Shown: positions 1 to 6,931 of the stretch, one piece after another | How positions within the stretch are numbered: position 1 is the first letter of the stretch | Layout of the letters: every line of letters begins with the position of its first letter | From: Candidatus Aminicenantota bacterium | GTDB taxonomy: Bacteria; Acidobacteriota; Aminicenantia; UBA2199 | DNA length: 12,496 nt | Reading direction: 5' to 3' | NCBI GenBank assembly: GCA_020355945.1 | Contig: CP070627.1 | Location: 7,550,393 to 7,562,888 of the forward strand | Translations under genes and position numbers: made by a program | Notes under the pieces: generated by a model | Told to the model about the DNA's origin: nothing | What the model saw: the letters and a program-made list of their open reading frames with translations, nothing else | Database searches by the model: none

Positions 1-1292
1 TTCAGTTTTTCCAGTTCTTCACTGTATTCTTTCCTGATCACCCTCACATCAAAATCACGAATCTCTTTTTCATATACACCTCGAAACACCTTATCGAAAA
101 TATTGTCCTGCACGCCGCGGTAGTCGAAATGAGTTTGCCCCTGGCTGATAATATCCCCCTTGACCAGGGCTTCCAGTTTTTCCTCCAGTTCCGCATCGTC
201 CATATCTAACGCTAGTTTTTTCAACAGTTCTTCCCGGGTGACCTCCCGGTCTCGATGTTGGCAGAGATAAAGTACGATATTTTTGGCATTTTTGTCGTTC
301 ACTTTTTTAAAGGTTGATGAAACGTATCCCATCCAGGTGGCCTTGATATCTCCCCGGCGGTCCAATGTTTCAAATTCCAGGGTACCTGTAAGCCCATCAA
401 CCGTGGTCAGGTCTTTATCCCGGTACCGGGAACGAATAATAGAACTGATATAAAAAGGGCTGCCTTGGGCATGCTTGAACATTAAGTAAGCGGTCTCTTC
501 CGTGATGGGCACATCGAAAAAATGGGAGTATTTGTAAATCATTTCTACGGCTTCATTTTCCGGCATATTTTCAAGATATTCGTACCTGAACCGCGCGGGC
601 AGCATGGTGCCCAGTTCATTCATCAGCCAACCCACCCAACTGCCGGAAACCAGGAGCGGTGCGATTTTACTTTCGGCTGTGCTTAAATAACCGCCGGCAA
701 GCGTATCTGCCAACTGGTCATCACTTTTTTTTTTGTCCCAATAAATCATGGCATTCATGAACTGGAATTCATCGATCATTTGTACGATGTATTCTTTTTT
801 CCTGTGGGCGATGGTAAGGGGAGCTTCACGAACCGTGTTCCAGAGAATGTCCACATGACCATGTTTAAATGAATATTCCACGCTGTTTATTAAGGCGGTA
901 AGGTCGTCAAACCCTTCTGACCGGGTGATTGCTTTGATGGCGGCGAAATCATTTTTTTCCAACGGCTTGAGATAATCAATATTCCTGGTTTTAAAAGCAA
1001 TATACTGGTAAACAAAATTAAGGAAAAAATCCACACAAAAATCTCCCACCCACATTTTTATTTCTTTAATTTCGTAGTAAAACGGTATTACGCCGTCATT
1101 TTTGTAAAAGGTGATATTGAACAACCGTTCCAGGATGGCGGTTTTGCCCATTTTACGCCGGGCCAGCACGGCGGTACTCCGGGATTTTTCTTCTTTTATA
1201 TCGTTGATCCACTTGAGAAAATATGCCAGTTCTTCTTTTCTCCCGGTGAACAACTCAGGTTTGCCGATTCTTTCTTTTAGTGCGTAGTCCAT
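1..1292 (-). CDS. Archaeal-type AAA ATPase (ATPase_2-like), partial at left edge
   Basis: The frame is open from an ATG at 1292 to the left edge, about 430 residues with no stop, so the C-terminus lies outside the window. Residues 44-51 (ARRKMGKT) are a P-loop; in the family the first residue is normally Gly and here it is Ala. Residues 168-176 (YIVQMIDEF, followed by Q) form the Walker B strand with the DEFQ motif typical of archaeal-type ATPases of the PF01637 group. Residues 213-219 (LLVSGSW) fit the sensor-1 strand. After about residue 330 the chain looks like a winged-helix region (around DREVTREELLKKL). Relatives often carry a C-terminal DUF234 nuclease-like domain, which cannot be checked here. 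The cellular role of these proteins is poorly known, so I assign only ATP binding/hydrolysis. No Shine-Dalgarno precedes the ATG. Confidence 0.85.
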   Translation of the reverse strand, partial: MDYALKERIGKPELFTGRKEELAYFLKWINDIKEEKSRSTAVLARRKMGKTAILERLFNITFYKNDGVIPFYYEIKEIKMWVGDFCVDFFLNFVYQYIAFKTRNIDYLKPLEKNDFAAIKAITRSEGFDDLTALINSVEYSFKHGHVDILWNTVREAPLTIAHRKKEYIVQMIDEFQFMNAMIYWDKKKSDDQLADTLAGGYLSTAESKIAPLLVSGSWVGWLMNELGTMLPARFRYEYLENMPENEAVEMIYKYSHFFDVPITEETAYLMFKHAQGSPFYISSIIRSRYRDKDLTTVDGLTGTLEFETLDRRGDIKATWMGYVSSTFKKVNDKNAKNIVLYLCQHRDREVTREELLKKLALDMDDAELEEKLEALVKGDIISQGQTHFDYRGVQDNIFDKVFRGVYEKEIRDFDVRVIRKEYSEELEKL

Positions 1293-1327
1293 GCTTTTTA
1301 TATACCATAAATACAAGAAAATAGCAA
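1293..1327 (-). promoter_or_regulatory. Predicted promoter of the AAA ATPase, leaderless geometry
   Basis: On the minus strand TTGCTA (1322-1327) is followed after 17 bases by TATATA (1299-1304), and the ATG at 1292 begins 6 bases later. A transcript starting the usual 6-7 bases after the -10 box would begin at or next to the ATG. The intervening bases (AAAAGC) contain no ribosome binding site. The region is AT-rich, so chance matches are possible, but the spacing matches that seen upstream of queC. Confidence 0.4.
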
Positions 1328-1358
1328 ACAAGAAGAAAGCAAGACAGCAATTCTATTT

Positions 1359-1398
1359 TTAGCCACGAAGTTACAGTGAAACATAAAGGTACACGAAG
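1359..1398. repeat. Degenerate CCACGAAG / GTACACGAAG intergenic repeat, copy 1
   Basis: The gap between the ATPase and the CoA ligase contains TTAGCCACGAAG followed by a degenerate stretch and then GGTACACGAAG. The same TTAGCCACGAAG start and GTACACGAAG unit recur at 12079-12112, where the decamer is in tandem. Both copies sit in short gaps between genes. I read this as a short dispersed intergenic repeat of unknown function. Confidence 0.6.
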
Positions 1399-1400
1399 GA

Positions 1401-3074
1401 TCAACTATGGGAAATCGTATATAAAAATCGTTTGATCTTTTTCGTGGGGGTCTTCTCAAACTCCTCAGGGAAAAGTTCGATTTTGGTAACCCGACTGTAA
1501 CCAGGTAATTGTTGATTGATTAACTCCCGGTTGGCCTCCATTTTATCTTGCAAATCTTTTTCATTGAGTCCTTCAGCATCCACCGCTTCCATATTGGGAT
1601 AAACCAATGCCACGATTTGTTTGTCCTTTTCAATCACCAGGGATTCTTCCACGTAAGGCATATTATTGAGTTTGGCTTCGATTTCTTCGGGGTAAATATT
1701 CTGGCCCGAGGGTCCCAGCAGCATGTCTTTATGCCTGCCTTTGATATAAATAAATCCATCCCCGTCCAGCATCCCGATATCCCCGGTATGGAGCCATCCG
1801 TTTTCATCAATGGTTTCTTTTGTGGCTTCTTCGTTTTTATAATAGCCGGTCATTACATTTTCACCCCGCACCTGTATTTCCCCGGAACCGTCTGTTGTAT
1901 GAGTGAGAGAGGAATCAACCCGGATTTCCAGTGTGTCCATCAATCGACCCACAGAGAATTTTTTGTGGCCCACCCAGGAAGGTGTATAACTGATTAAAGG
2001 CCCGCATTCGGTCATACCATATCCCACGGTAAAGGGAAACTTAATTTTCTTCAGGAAGTTTTCCACTTCTTCGTTGAGAGCAGCACCGCCAATGACGATT
2101 TCTAAAAAATTACCTCCGAATACTTCGATTAACTTTTGCCGGATTTTTTTGTGAATGAGACCGCTCAACCCGGGGACTTTGGTCAGTACTTTAATCGCTG
2201 CTTTGTCCAACTCAGGTTTCAGCCTGGTTTTGTAAATCTTTTCAATTAACAGGGGCACAGACAAAATCAACCGGGGATGAATTTCACCCAGTGCTTTGAC
2301 CAGTATCCGCGGAGAAGGGATTTGCCCCAGGAATGTGATATGACAGCCAACAGCAATTGGAAATAAAAAGTCAAAGGTACACCCGAAAGAATGGGCCATA
2401 GGAAGGAACGCCAGGATCGGGTCACCGGCTTTTAACGGGATATTATTCCTGGCAAAACGCACATTAGCCGCCAGGCTGTTGTGAGGCAGCATTACTCCCT
2501 TGGAAAAACCGGAAGTACCCGAAGTATACAAAATCCCGGCCAGTTCATCATTGCCTACTTTAGCCATAGCAAAGTTTCCCGAAGTCAATTGGCCTTCATA
2601 TTTTTCCAGGAAATGGTCGTCTGCTTTCTCAAGCTCTTTAGATATGGTTTTCTTTTTTGAGTAGTGTAATTTTTTGAAATCCTGCAGGGAAAAAATTGCT
2701 TCCACTTCCGGCATTTTGGCTTCATCCAGTTTTTCATAGATGTTGTCCGCGGCAAAGAGCAGTACTGAATCCGAATGATTGACAATATGATGAAAATCGT
2801 CTGTGTGAAAATCAGGTAAAACAGGTACAATGACTGCGCCGTACATGATGGCTGCCAGGTAAACAACAGCCCAATTGGTAGAATTTCGACCGATCAAGGC
2901 GATTTTATCACCCCGTTTAATGTGACATTTGTCAAATACATACTGAAGCCAGACAATCTTTTCCGCCGCCTCACCGTAAGTGATGGACGACTCATTGTAA
3001 TCGGAAAAAGCAGGTAAATCCCAATTGTTTTTGATGCTTTCTTGAAGCATTTCTAAAAAATTTTCTTTTAACAT
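1401..3074 (-). CDS. Long-chain fatty acid-CoA ligase (AMP-forming)
   Basis: This protein activates a carboxylic acid, most likely a long-chain fatty acid, to an acyl-adenylate and then an acyl-CoA in the cytoplasm or at the membrane face. In the 557-residue product the ANL-superfamily motifs appear in order: the P-loop YTSGTSGFSKG at about 183-193, GYGMTE at 351-356, HTGD at 429-432, GRHKDMLLGPSGQNIYPEE in the hinge region at about 446-464, and a C-terminal TPTKKIKR carrying the catalytic lysine region near 545. The start is placed at the ATG at 3074 and not the in-frame GTG at 3089, because GGAGG (3083-3087) lies 8 bases before this ATG and would be inside the longer reading. Substrate chain length cannot be read from the sequence. 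It is flanked by intergenic gaps on both sides and is probably transcribed alone. Confidence 0.93.
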   Translation of the reverse strand: MLKENFLEMLQESIKNNWDLPAFSDYNESSITYGEAAEKIVWLQYVFDKCHIKRGDKIALIGRNSTNWAVVYLAAIMYGAVIVPVLPDFHTDDFHHIVNHSDSVLLFAADNIYEKLDEAKMPEVEAIFSLQDFKKLHYSKKKTISKELEKADDHFLEKYEGQLTSGNFAMAKVGNDELAGILYTSGTSGFSKGVMLPHNSLAANVRFARNNIPLKAGDPILAFLPMAHSFGCTFDFLFPIAVGCHITFLGQIPSPRILVKALGEIHPRLILSVPLLIEKIYKTRLKPELDKAAIKVLTKVPGLSGLIHKKIRQKLIEVFGGNFLEIVIGGAALNEEVENFLKKIKFPFTVGYGMTECGPLISYTPSWVGHKKFSVGRLMDTLEIRVDSSLTHTTDGSGEIQVRGENVMTGYYKNEEATKETIDENGWLHTGDIGMLDGDGFIYIKGRHKDMLLGPSGQNIYPEEIEAKLNNMPYVEESLVIEKDKQIVALVYPNMEAVDAEGLNEKDLQDKMEANRELINQQLPGYSRVTKIELFPEEFEKTPTKKIKRFLYTISHS

Positions 3075-3096
3075 TGCCAACACCTCCACGCTGTAT

Positions 3097-3125
3097 ATTT
3101 TATAACAAAAACAAAAATTTTTAAA
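3097..3125 (-). promoter_or_regulatory. Predicted promoter of the CoA ligase gene
   Basis: On the minus strand TTTAAA (3120-3125) and TAAAAT (3097-3102) are 17 bases apart. A start about 7 bases further on gives a short leader of roughly 16 bases that contains the GGAGG ribosome binding site at 3083-3087. The local sequence is very AT-rich, so this is suggestive only. Confidence 0.4.
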
Positions 3126-3156
3126 CCCCTCGACGACCTAAATCCACTATCAACTT

Positions 3157-3217
3157 TTGCCTCCGGCGGCCAAAAACCTTTTTGAAAAAAGGTTTCCGGA
3201 CTTCCAAAAACTTTTTA
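3157..3217 (-). repeat. Hairpin-type interspersed repeat, copy 1
   Basis: Read on the minus strand this element begins AAAAAGTTTTTGGAAG, passes through a perfect 10-bp hairpin (arms 3174-3183 and 3186-3195, 2-base loop) centred on TTTTTTCAAAAA, and ends in GCCGCCGGAGGCAA. A second element with the same layout and core but different arms lies at 12125-12192. It follows the stop codon of the sugar-phosphate transferase by about 10 bases, so it may also act as a weak terminator or 3' end stabiliser for that operon. From memory, repeats of this general style occur in several environmental bacterial phyla. Confidence 0.6.
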
Positions 3218-3226
3218 TTAAAGCAT

Positions 3227-4621
3227 TCAATTGCTGCTGTCGACGAATTGGAATTTAAGAATGGTTCGCCACAGTATCTCCAGGTCCAGTCGGAATGACC
3301 AATTTTGAATATAATATATATCGAATTCGATTCGTTTATCTAATGGGGTATTGCCCCTGAGCCCATGCACCTGGGCCCAACCGGTCATGCCGGTTTTGAC
3401 GCTGTGCCGCAGCATATAGTTGGGGATATGCTGCTTGAATTTGTCTACCAATTCCGGTCGTTCCGGACGCGGGCCCACCAGGCTCATATCACCGGTCAGT
3501 ACATTTATCAATTGCGGCAGTTCATCAAAGGAAAGTTTTCTCAATATCCTGCCGACTTTTGTCACCCGCTTATCATTGGGTGGAGACCAAATCGCACCGG
3601 TTTTCTCTTCAGCATTCGGGATCATGGTTCTAAATTTTACCATTTTAAAATATTTGCCATCCAGCCCGACACGGGTTTGCATATAAAATACCGGGCCTTT
3701 GGAGGTTAATTTTATCAGCAGGGCAATCAACAGGAAAAAGGGTAAAAGTAAAATAAGTCCCACCAGGCTGACAATAATATCAAATCCCCGCTTAAACAGC
3801 AACTGCCATCCCTGCAAAGGGATATCCCCCAGGTTAATAATGGGGATACCTTCAATATGTTCCATACCGGCTTTTAATGAAGTAATCTGGACGATATCAG
3901 GGACCACGCGTATTTCAATCAGCAGGTTATTAGCGGTTTCGATCAATTTCAGCGTGGTTTCGTATTCTTTGGAAGGAAGCGCCACTACCAGGTCGGTTAT
4001 ATCGTATTCTTTTACCAGTTTTTCAAGATCATCAAAGTCACCCACCACCCCCTCTTTTTTTTCATTATCCAAAAAACCGATGATTTCGATGCCGAAATGG
4101 CTGTACTTCTTAAGATTTTCTGCCGTCATTCGGGCGATATCCTCGGTCCCGGCAATCAAAACCTTTGAAACGCCGTTCCGTTTTAGATAGAGTACCCTGA
4201 ACAGCTTAAAAAACAACAACCGCTGACAAAAAATAAAAAATACCGCAAAGGGAATATAAACCAGCAGGTAAATATGTGATATTTCAAAGTTGACCAATTG
4301 ATAACTTTTAAAATAGCTGAAAATCAGCAGGATAAGAAAGGCTGTGACAACAGTATTCAGGAGTACCAGGAATAAGTCATCCAACCGGTTACGCCTGAGC
4401 CTGATTTTGTAATAACCCTGGTAGGAAAAATGCACCACCTGCAATAAGATAAGAATCGGGATGGCAATCAAATATCTCTTGTATTCCGGGATTCCTTTGG
4501 GCGCGGCAATAAGGCCCGAATGAAACCTCAGCCAAAAGGATACATTGAAGGCAAGAATAATGGCAATGAAATCACTGAGAATATAAAAATTAACCAATTG
4601 CTTTCTTCTTTTTTTGATCAT
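3227..4621 (-). CDS. Polyprenyl-phosphate sugar-phosphate transferase (WcaJ-like priming glycosyltransferase)
   Basis: This membrane enzyme transfers a sugar-1-phosphate, probably glucose-1-phosphate, from a nucleotide sugar to undecaprenyl phosphate, the first step in repeat-unit assembly of a surface polysaccharide. Hydrophobic segments at about residues 11-31, 50-66, 83-104 and 117-137 form the N-terminal membrane domain. A Rossmann-like domain with VLIAGTE follows at 154-160, then a further membrane helix at about 280-304. The C-terminal bacterial sugar transferase domain shows VKFRTM (328-333), DELPQL (366-371), LVGPRPERP (381-389), TGWAQV (413-418) and GLRGNT (420-425). At 464 residues it is the usual length for this family. 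Its ATG overlaps the stop of the upstream glycosyltransferase as ATGA, implying translational coupling. The exact sugar is inferred from similarity to WcaJ-type enzymes. Confidence 0.92.
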   Translation of the reverse strand: MIKKRRKQLVNFYILSDFIAIILAFNVSFWLRFHSGLIAAPKGIPEYKRYLIAIPILILLQVVHFSYQGYYKIRLRRNRLDDLFLVLLNTVVTAFLILLIFSYFKSYQLVNFEISHIYLLVYIPFAVFFIFCQRLLFFKLFRVLYLKRNGVSKVLIAGTEDIARMTAENLKKYSHFGIEIIGFLDNEKKEGVVGDFDDLEKLVKEYDITDLVVALPSKEYETTLKLIETANNLLIEIRVVPDIVQITSLKAGMEHIEGIPIINLGDIPLQGWQLLFKRGFDIIVSLVGLILLLPFFLLIALLIKLTSKGPVFYMQTRVGLDGKYFKMVKFRTMIPNAEEKTGAIWSPPNDKRVTKVGRILRKLSFDELPQLINVLTGDMSLVGPRPERPELVDKFKQHIPNYMLRHSVKTGMTGWAQVHGLRGNTPLDKRIEFDIYYIQNWSFRLDLEILWRTILKFQFVDSSN

Positions 4622-5700
4622 AGCCTGTCGTTCATATAGTCCTTAAAATTTTTCTTAAAACTTTCTTTAGAGAATTTTATACTATTTTTTCGAATAATTA
4701 AAGGTTTAAGGGCCATTTTTTTTATTTTATTGATGGCGTTGATGATATGTTCCGGGGTTTGTTGTTCAAATAGGATCCCGGTGTCTTCGGTGACAATATC
4801 CAGGACACCGCCCTTTTTATAGGCTAGCACCGGTGTGCCGCAGGCCTGGGCTTCCACAAAGACAATGCCAAAATCCTCCACCCCGGCAAAAACAAAAGCA
4901 GCAGCATGTTGATACAATTCTTTTAATTCTTCTCCTGGCAGGTTTTTTTTGAAAATAATATTTTTACCTGCCCTTTGTTTTAATTTTCTCTCCTCCGGGC
5001 CTTTACCCACAATGATTAGCCTGTCACCGCTTCGATTAAACGCTTCAATTAAAAGGCCAATTTCTTTATAAGGAACCAACGCGGAAACGGTTAAAAAATA
5101 ATCTCTTTTGGGATTATCTGCCGGTTGATAAAAATCCGTGTCTACTGGTGGGTGGATCACTGAGGCTTCTCGACGGTAATACTTCCATATCCGCTTCTTC
5201 ACAAAATTAGAATTTCCAATAAAATAGTCCACCCGTGAAGAAGACGTGACATCCCAGAGCTTTAGCTTTGAAATCTGCCGTTGGATAAAGAACTTCTTGA
5301 TTCCTTTTGCTTTGCCAAAATAGGAGTAATACTGGTCCCAAATGTATCTCATGGGAGAATTGACATAACTGATATGGGTAGTGTCCGGTCCGGGAATAAT
5401 TCCCTTGGCCACGCAGTGGGAAATGCTAATGATCAAGTCATAACCGGTGAGGTTAAAGCTTTCAATCGCAGCAGGAAAGAGAGGTAAAAAATGTTTATAA
5501 CGTTTTCGTATAAAGGAATATTTATTTAAAGGCGAAGCAATAATCCGGTGGGACCGAATTTTATCAGATATGTTTTCTTCTTCCAGGAAAAGCGTATAAA
5601 TATCTGCTCCCGGGAGAAGTTCCAACATTTCTTCCAGGACTTTTTCACCACCGCGCATCCCGTTTAACCAGTCATGAATAATCGCTACTTTTCGTTCCAT
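4618..5700 (-). CDS. GT4-family glycosyltransferase
   Basis: A cytoplasmic retaining glycosyltransferase with a GT-B fold, predicted to add a sugar to a lipid-linked polysaccharide intermediate. The N-terminal domain shows the glycine loop GGEK (17-20) and the SPMRYIWDQYY segment (115-125) common in this subgroup. The C-terminal nucleotide-sugar domain shows VSALVPYKE (205-213), VGKGPE (231-236) and the EX7E-type motif EDFGIVFVEAQACGTP (275-290). The position often occupied by Arg in the phosphate-binding loop is Ala, which I believe also occurs in WbaZ-like relatives, while K212 is kept. The 360-residue length is normal. It shares an ATGA overlap with the downstream priming transferase, so the two form one operon. 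The donor and acceptor sugars cannot be told from the sequence. Confidence 0.9.
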   Translation of the reverse strand: MERKVAIIHDWLNGMRGGEKVLEEMLELLPGADIYTLFLEEENISDKIRSHRIIASPLNKYSFIRKRYKHFLPLFPAAIESFNLTGYDLIISISHCVAKGIIPGPDTTHISYVNSPMRYIWDQYYSYFGKAKGIKKFFIQRQISKLKLWDVTSSSRVDYFIGNSNFVKKRIWKYYRREASVIHPPVDTDFYQPADNPKRDYFLTVSALVPYKEIGLLIEAFNRSGDRLIIVGKGPEERKLKQRAGKNIIFKKNLPGEELKELYQHAAAFVFAGVEDFGIVFVEAQACGTPVLAYKKGGVLDIVTEDTGILFEQQTPEHIINAINKIKKMALKPLIIRKNSIKFSKESFKKNFKDYMNDRL

Positions 5701-5711
5701 TTTAAAACCCT

Positions 5712-5740
5712 ATTTTACACGTTTTTTACTTACTTTGCAA
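5712..5740 (-). promoter_or_regulatory. Possible promoter of the glycosyltransferase operon
   Basis: On the minus strand TTGCAA (5735-5740) and TAAAAT (5712-5717) are 17 bases apart. The -10 box ends only 11 bases before the ATG at 5700, which would leave a leader of about 5 bases. An AGGG lies in that short gap but would be only partly transcribed. This could be a near-leaderless start or a chance match. Confidence 0.3.
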
Positions 5741-5806
5741 TGCACCATGGAGCCCCGCGGCGCGGGGGGCCTAAGAAGGCCCTGCGGGCCATCTTGAAGG
5801 CTTCTT

Positions 5807-5953
5807 ATGATGAACCGTTTCGTCAGTAAATGCATAGAAATCCCGGATGACATCAGCAGGGGAGAAATCCGTAGTTTAGCCGGGTTGGAAGCCTTCGGGA
5901 TTAAAAGAAAAAAGTACAAAGAAAAAGTTTGTTTTTTTTGCAACTTTTTTTGA
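5807..5953 (+). CDS. Possible small ORF (48 residues), unrecognised
   Basis: An ATG at 5807 (a second ATG follows directly) opens a 48-residue frame ending at TGA 5951-5953. GAAGG at 5796-5800 stands 6 bases before the ATG, a good ribosome binding site distance. The middle of the peptide (EIPDDISRGEIRSLAGLEAF) has a natural-looking composition, followed by a basic stretch (KRKKYKEK) and a Phe/Cys-rich end. The proposed ribosome binding site and start lie in the right-hand side of the TAAGAAG/CTTCTTA stem, so translation could be masked by RNA structure. I recognise no family. It could equally be a chance frame in a structured non-coding element. Confidence 0.25.
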   Translation: MMNRFVSKCIEIPDDISRGEIRSLAGLEAFGIKRKKYKEKVCFFCNFF

Positions 5954-5973
5954 AAATGAGGCATCTTAATAGG

Positions 5974-6001
5974 TGTAAAACGCAAGATGATGAGATATAA
6001 T
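5974..6001 (+). promoter_or_regulatory. Possible promoter of the sigma-factor operon
   Basis: A perfect TATAAT occurs at 5996-6001, about 23 bases before the sigma-factor ATG. The best -35 partner, TGTAAA at 5974-5979 with a 16-base gap, is poor. I see no typical ECF-type promoter pair, so autoregulation cannot be claimed from the sequence. Confidence 0.4.
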
Positions 6002-6024
6002 ATGTAGAACAGAGTAGACAATTG

Positions 6025-6561
6025 ATGAAGGATTTGATTGAAGGATTGAAGAAGAAAGATGAAGCTGCGCTAAAAGAGGTGATGTCTATGTATAAAAACC
6101 AGGTGTTTAATTATTTAAATTTGATGTTGGGTGACAAAGAGTTAGCCGAAGAGTTGACCCAGGATGCGTTTGTGAAAGTTTACTTTAAAGCCGGCTCTTT
6201 GAGGACCGATAACTTGAAAGCCTGGATATACAAGATCGCCACTAACCTGGCCCGTTCGGAATTTCGCAAGAGGAAAATCAAACATTTTCTTTCAATATCT
6301 GAAGTTAATGATGCCCAGGTTTCCTACGAGCCTTCTCAGGGAGGTGATATTGTGGTAGAGCAAATGCTCTCGGTGCTCCCGGAAAAATACCGCATTCCTA
6401 TTATCATGAAAGAACTCAATGGTTTTTCTTTTGAAGAGATGGCAGATATCTTAAAGAAACCGGTGGGCACGGTAAAATCACTGGTTTTCCGCGGCCGCCA
6501 GCAAATGAAATTTCAACTTCAACTGACCATGCAAAATGGAGGGATTCATGTCCATGGATAA
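6025..6561 (+). CDS. ECF-subfamily RNA polymerase sigma factor
   Basis: This cytoplasmic protein is predicted to direct core RNA polymerase to a stress regulon. In the 178-residue product, region 2 spans about residues 22-84 and includes ELTQDAFVKVY and the promoter-melting/-10 segment KAWIYKIATNLARSEFRKRK. Region 4 spans about 115-162 with LPEKYRIPIIMKELNGFSFEE leading into the helix-turn-helix (IADILKK-like, read here as MADILKKPVGTVKS) and RGRQQMK. There is no region 1.1 or 3, as expected for ECF factors. The ATG at 6025 is preferred over the TTG one codon upstream. The upstream ribosome binding site is weak (AGAG at 6011-6014). The gene overlaps the downstream membrane-protein gene by 14 bases, typical of a sigma/anti-sigma pair. 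Confidence 0.93.
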   Translation: MKDLIEGLKKKDEAALKEVMSMYKNQVFNYLNLMLGDKELAEELTQDAFVKVYFKAGSLRTDNLKAWIYKIATNLARSEFRKRKIKHFLSISEVNDAQVSYEPSQGGDIVVEQMLSVLPEKYRIPIIMKELNGFSFEEMADILKKPVGTVKSLVFRGRQQMKFQLQLTMQNGGIHVHG

Positions 6562-6910
6562 CAATAACAACCAATTTGAGAATTCATTTAACCGGTTCAA
6601 GCAGCATTCCCGGTTATTGACCGTGAGTGAGGATTTTGAGAACAAGGTCTTTACTAAGATCAAGAAGAAAAAAACACAGCGAAAAGTGGTTGCTTCAGTG
6701 ACGTTGGGTATTGTTATTTTTGCCTTTATATTTATTGCCCAGGCAGCACTGTTTCAGAAAAAAGCCGGGCCGGACATCATCGCTAAACCCGAATCAACGG
6801 TCAAAGAAGAAGTCCCGGTGATGGAAGACGTTATCTTCGCGTCTTCCGATTCAAGAACCAGCTATGCCATTGAACAGGTAGCCTATTATGAAGATGAAGA
6901 TACAATTTGA
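6548..6910 (+). CDS. Small single-span membrane protein, probable anti-sigma factor
   Basis: A 120-residue protein with a polar cytoplasmic N-terminus (about 1-46, ending in a Lys-rich stretch), one membrane helix (about 47-69) and an acidic extracytoplasmic tail of about 50 residues ending YYEDEDTI. The segment VSEDFENKVFTKIKKK before the helix resembles the juxtamembrane part of many anti-sigma proteins. No HxxxCxxC zinc motif is present, so it is not a ZAS-type factor. The role as the anti-sigma partner is inferred mainly from position: its start overlaps the sigma gene, and an exported HtrA-like protein follows. The ATG at 6548 is chosen because GGAGG (6538-6542) precedes it; the ATG at 6554 is also possible, and the ATG at 6536 would lie before the ribosome binding site. 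Confidence 0.7.
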   Translation: MSMDNNNNQFENSFNRFKQHSRLLTVSEDFENKVFTKIKKKKTQRKVVASVTLGIVIFAFIFIAQAALFQKKAGPDIIAKPESTVKEEVPVMEDVIFASSDSRTSYAIEQVAYYEDEDTI

Positions 6911-6931
6911 AATGAGGAGGTAGAATTAGCC

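Larger units (their letters stand above)
5701..6024. other. Structured divergent intergenic region
   Basis: This 324-base gap separates the minus-strand polysaccharide operon from the plus-strand sigma-factor operon. It is unusually rich in potential RNA structure: CCCCGC/GCGGGG (5753-5758 with 5762-5767), GGCCC/GGGCC (5778-5782 with 5786-5790), TAAGAAG/CTTCTTA (5772-5778 with 5801-5807), a 9-base inverted pair GAAGGCTTC (5796-5804) and GAAGCCTTC (5888-5896), and AAAAAGTT/AACTTTTT (5922-5929 with 5942-5949). The GC-rich block at 5751-5800 contrasts with the AT-rich flanks. It may be a structured RNA, a leader, or a remnant of an inserted element. I do not recognise a known family. Confidence 0.5.

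Noticed and set aside
1548..1997. A 149-residue plus-strand frame inside the CoA ligase gene
   Set aside because: It is antisense to a well-supported ANL enzyme and its peptide is typical of a reverse-frame translation with no recognisable motif.
3075..3089. A GTG start at 3089 for the CoA ligase
   Set aside because: The GGAGG ribosome binding site would then lie inside the coding sequence; the ATG at 3074 has ideal spacing from it.
3174..3195. A strong intrinsic terminator for the polysaccharide operon
   Set aside because: The hairpin is perfect but almost entirely A/T with only two GC pairs, and the following minus-strand T-run is short. It is better described as part of an interspersed repeat, with at most weak terminator activity.
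3699..4190. A 163-residue plus-strand frame inside the sugar-phosphate transferase gene
   Set aside because: Ser/Ile-rich antisense translation of a clearly real gene, without a credible start site.
5710..6021. A 103-residue minus-strand frame filling the divergent intergenic region
   Set aside because: No ribosome binding site, low-complexity N-terminus, a segment made entirely of the GC-rich hairpins, and it covers the predicted promoters of both flanking operons.
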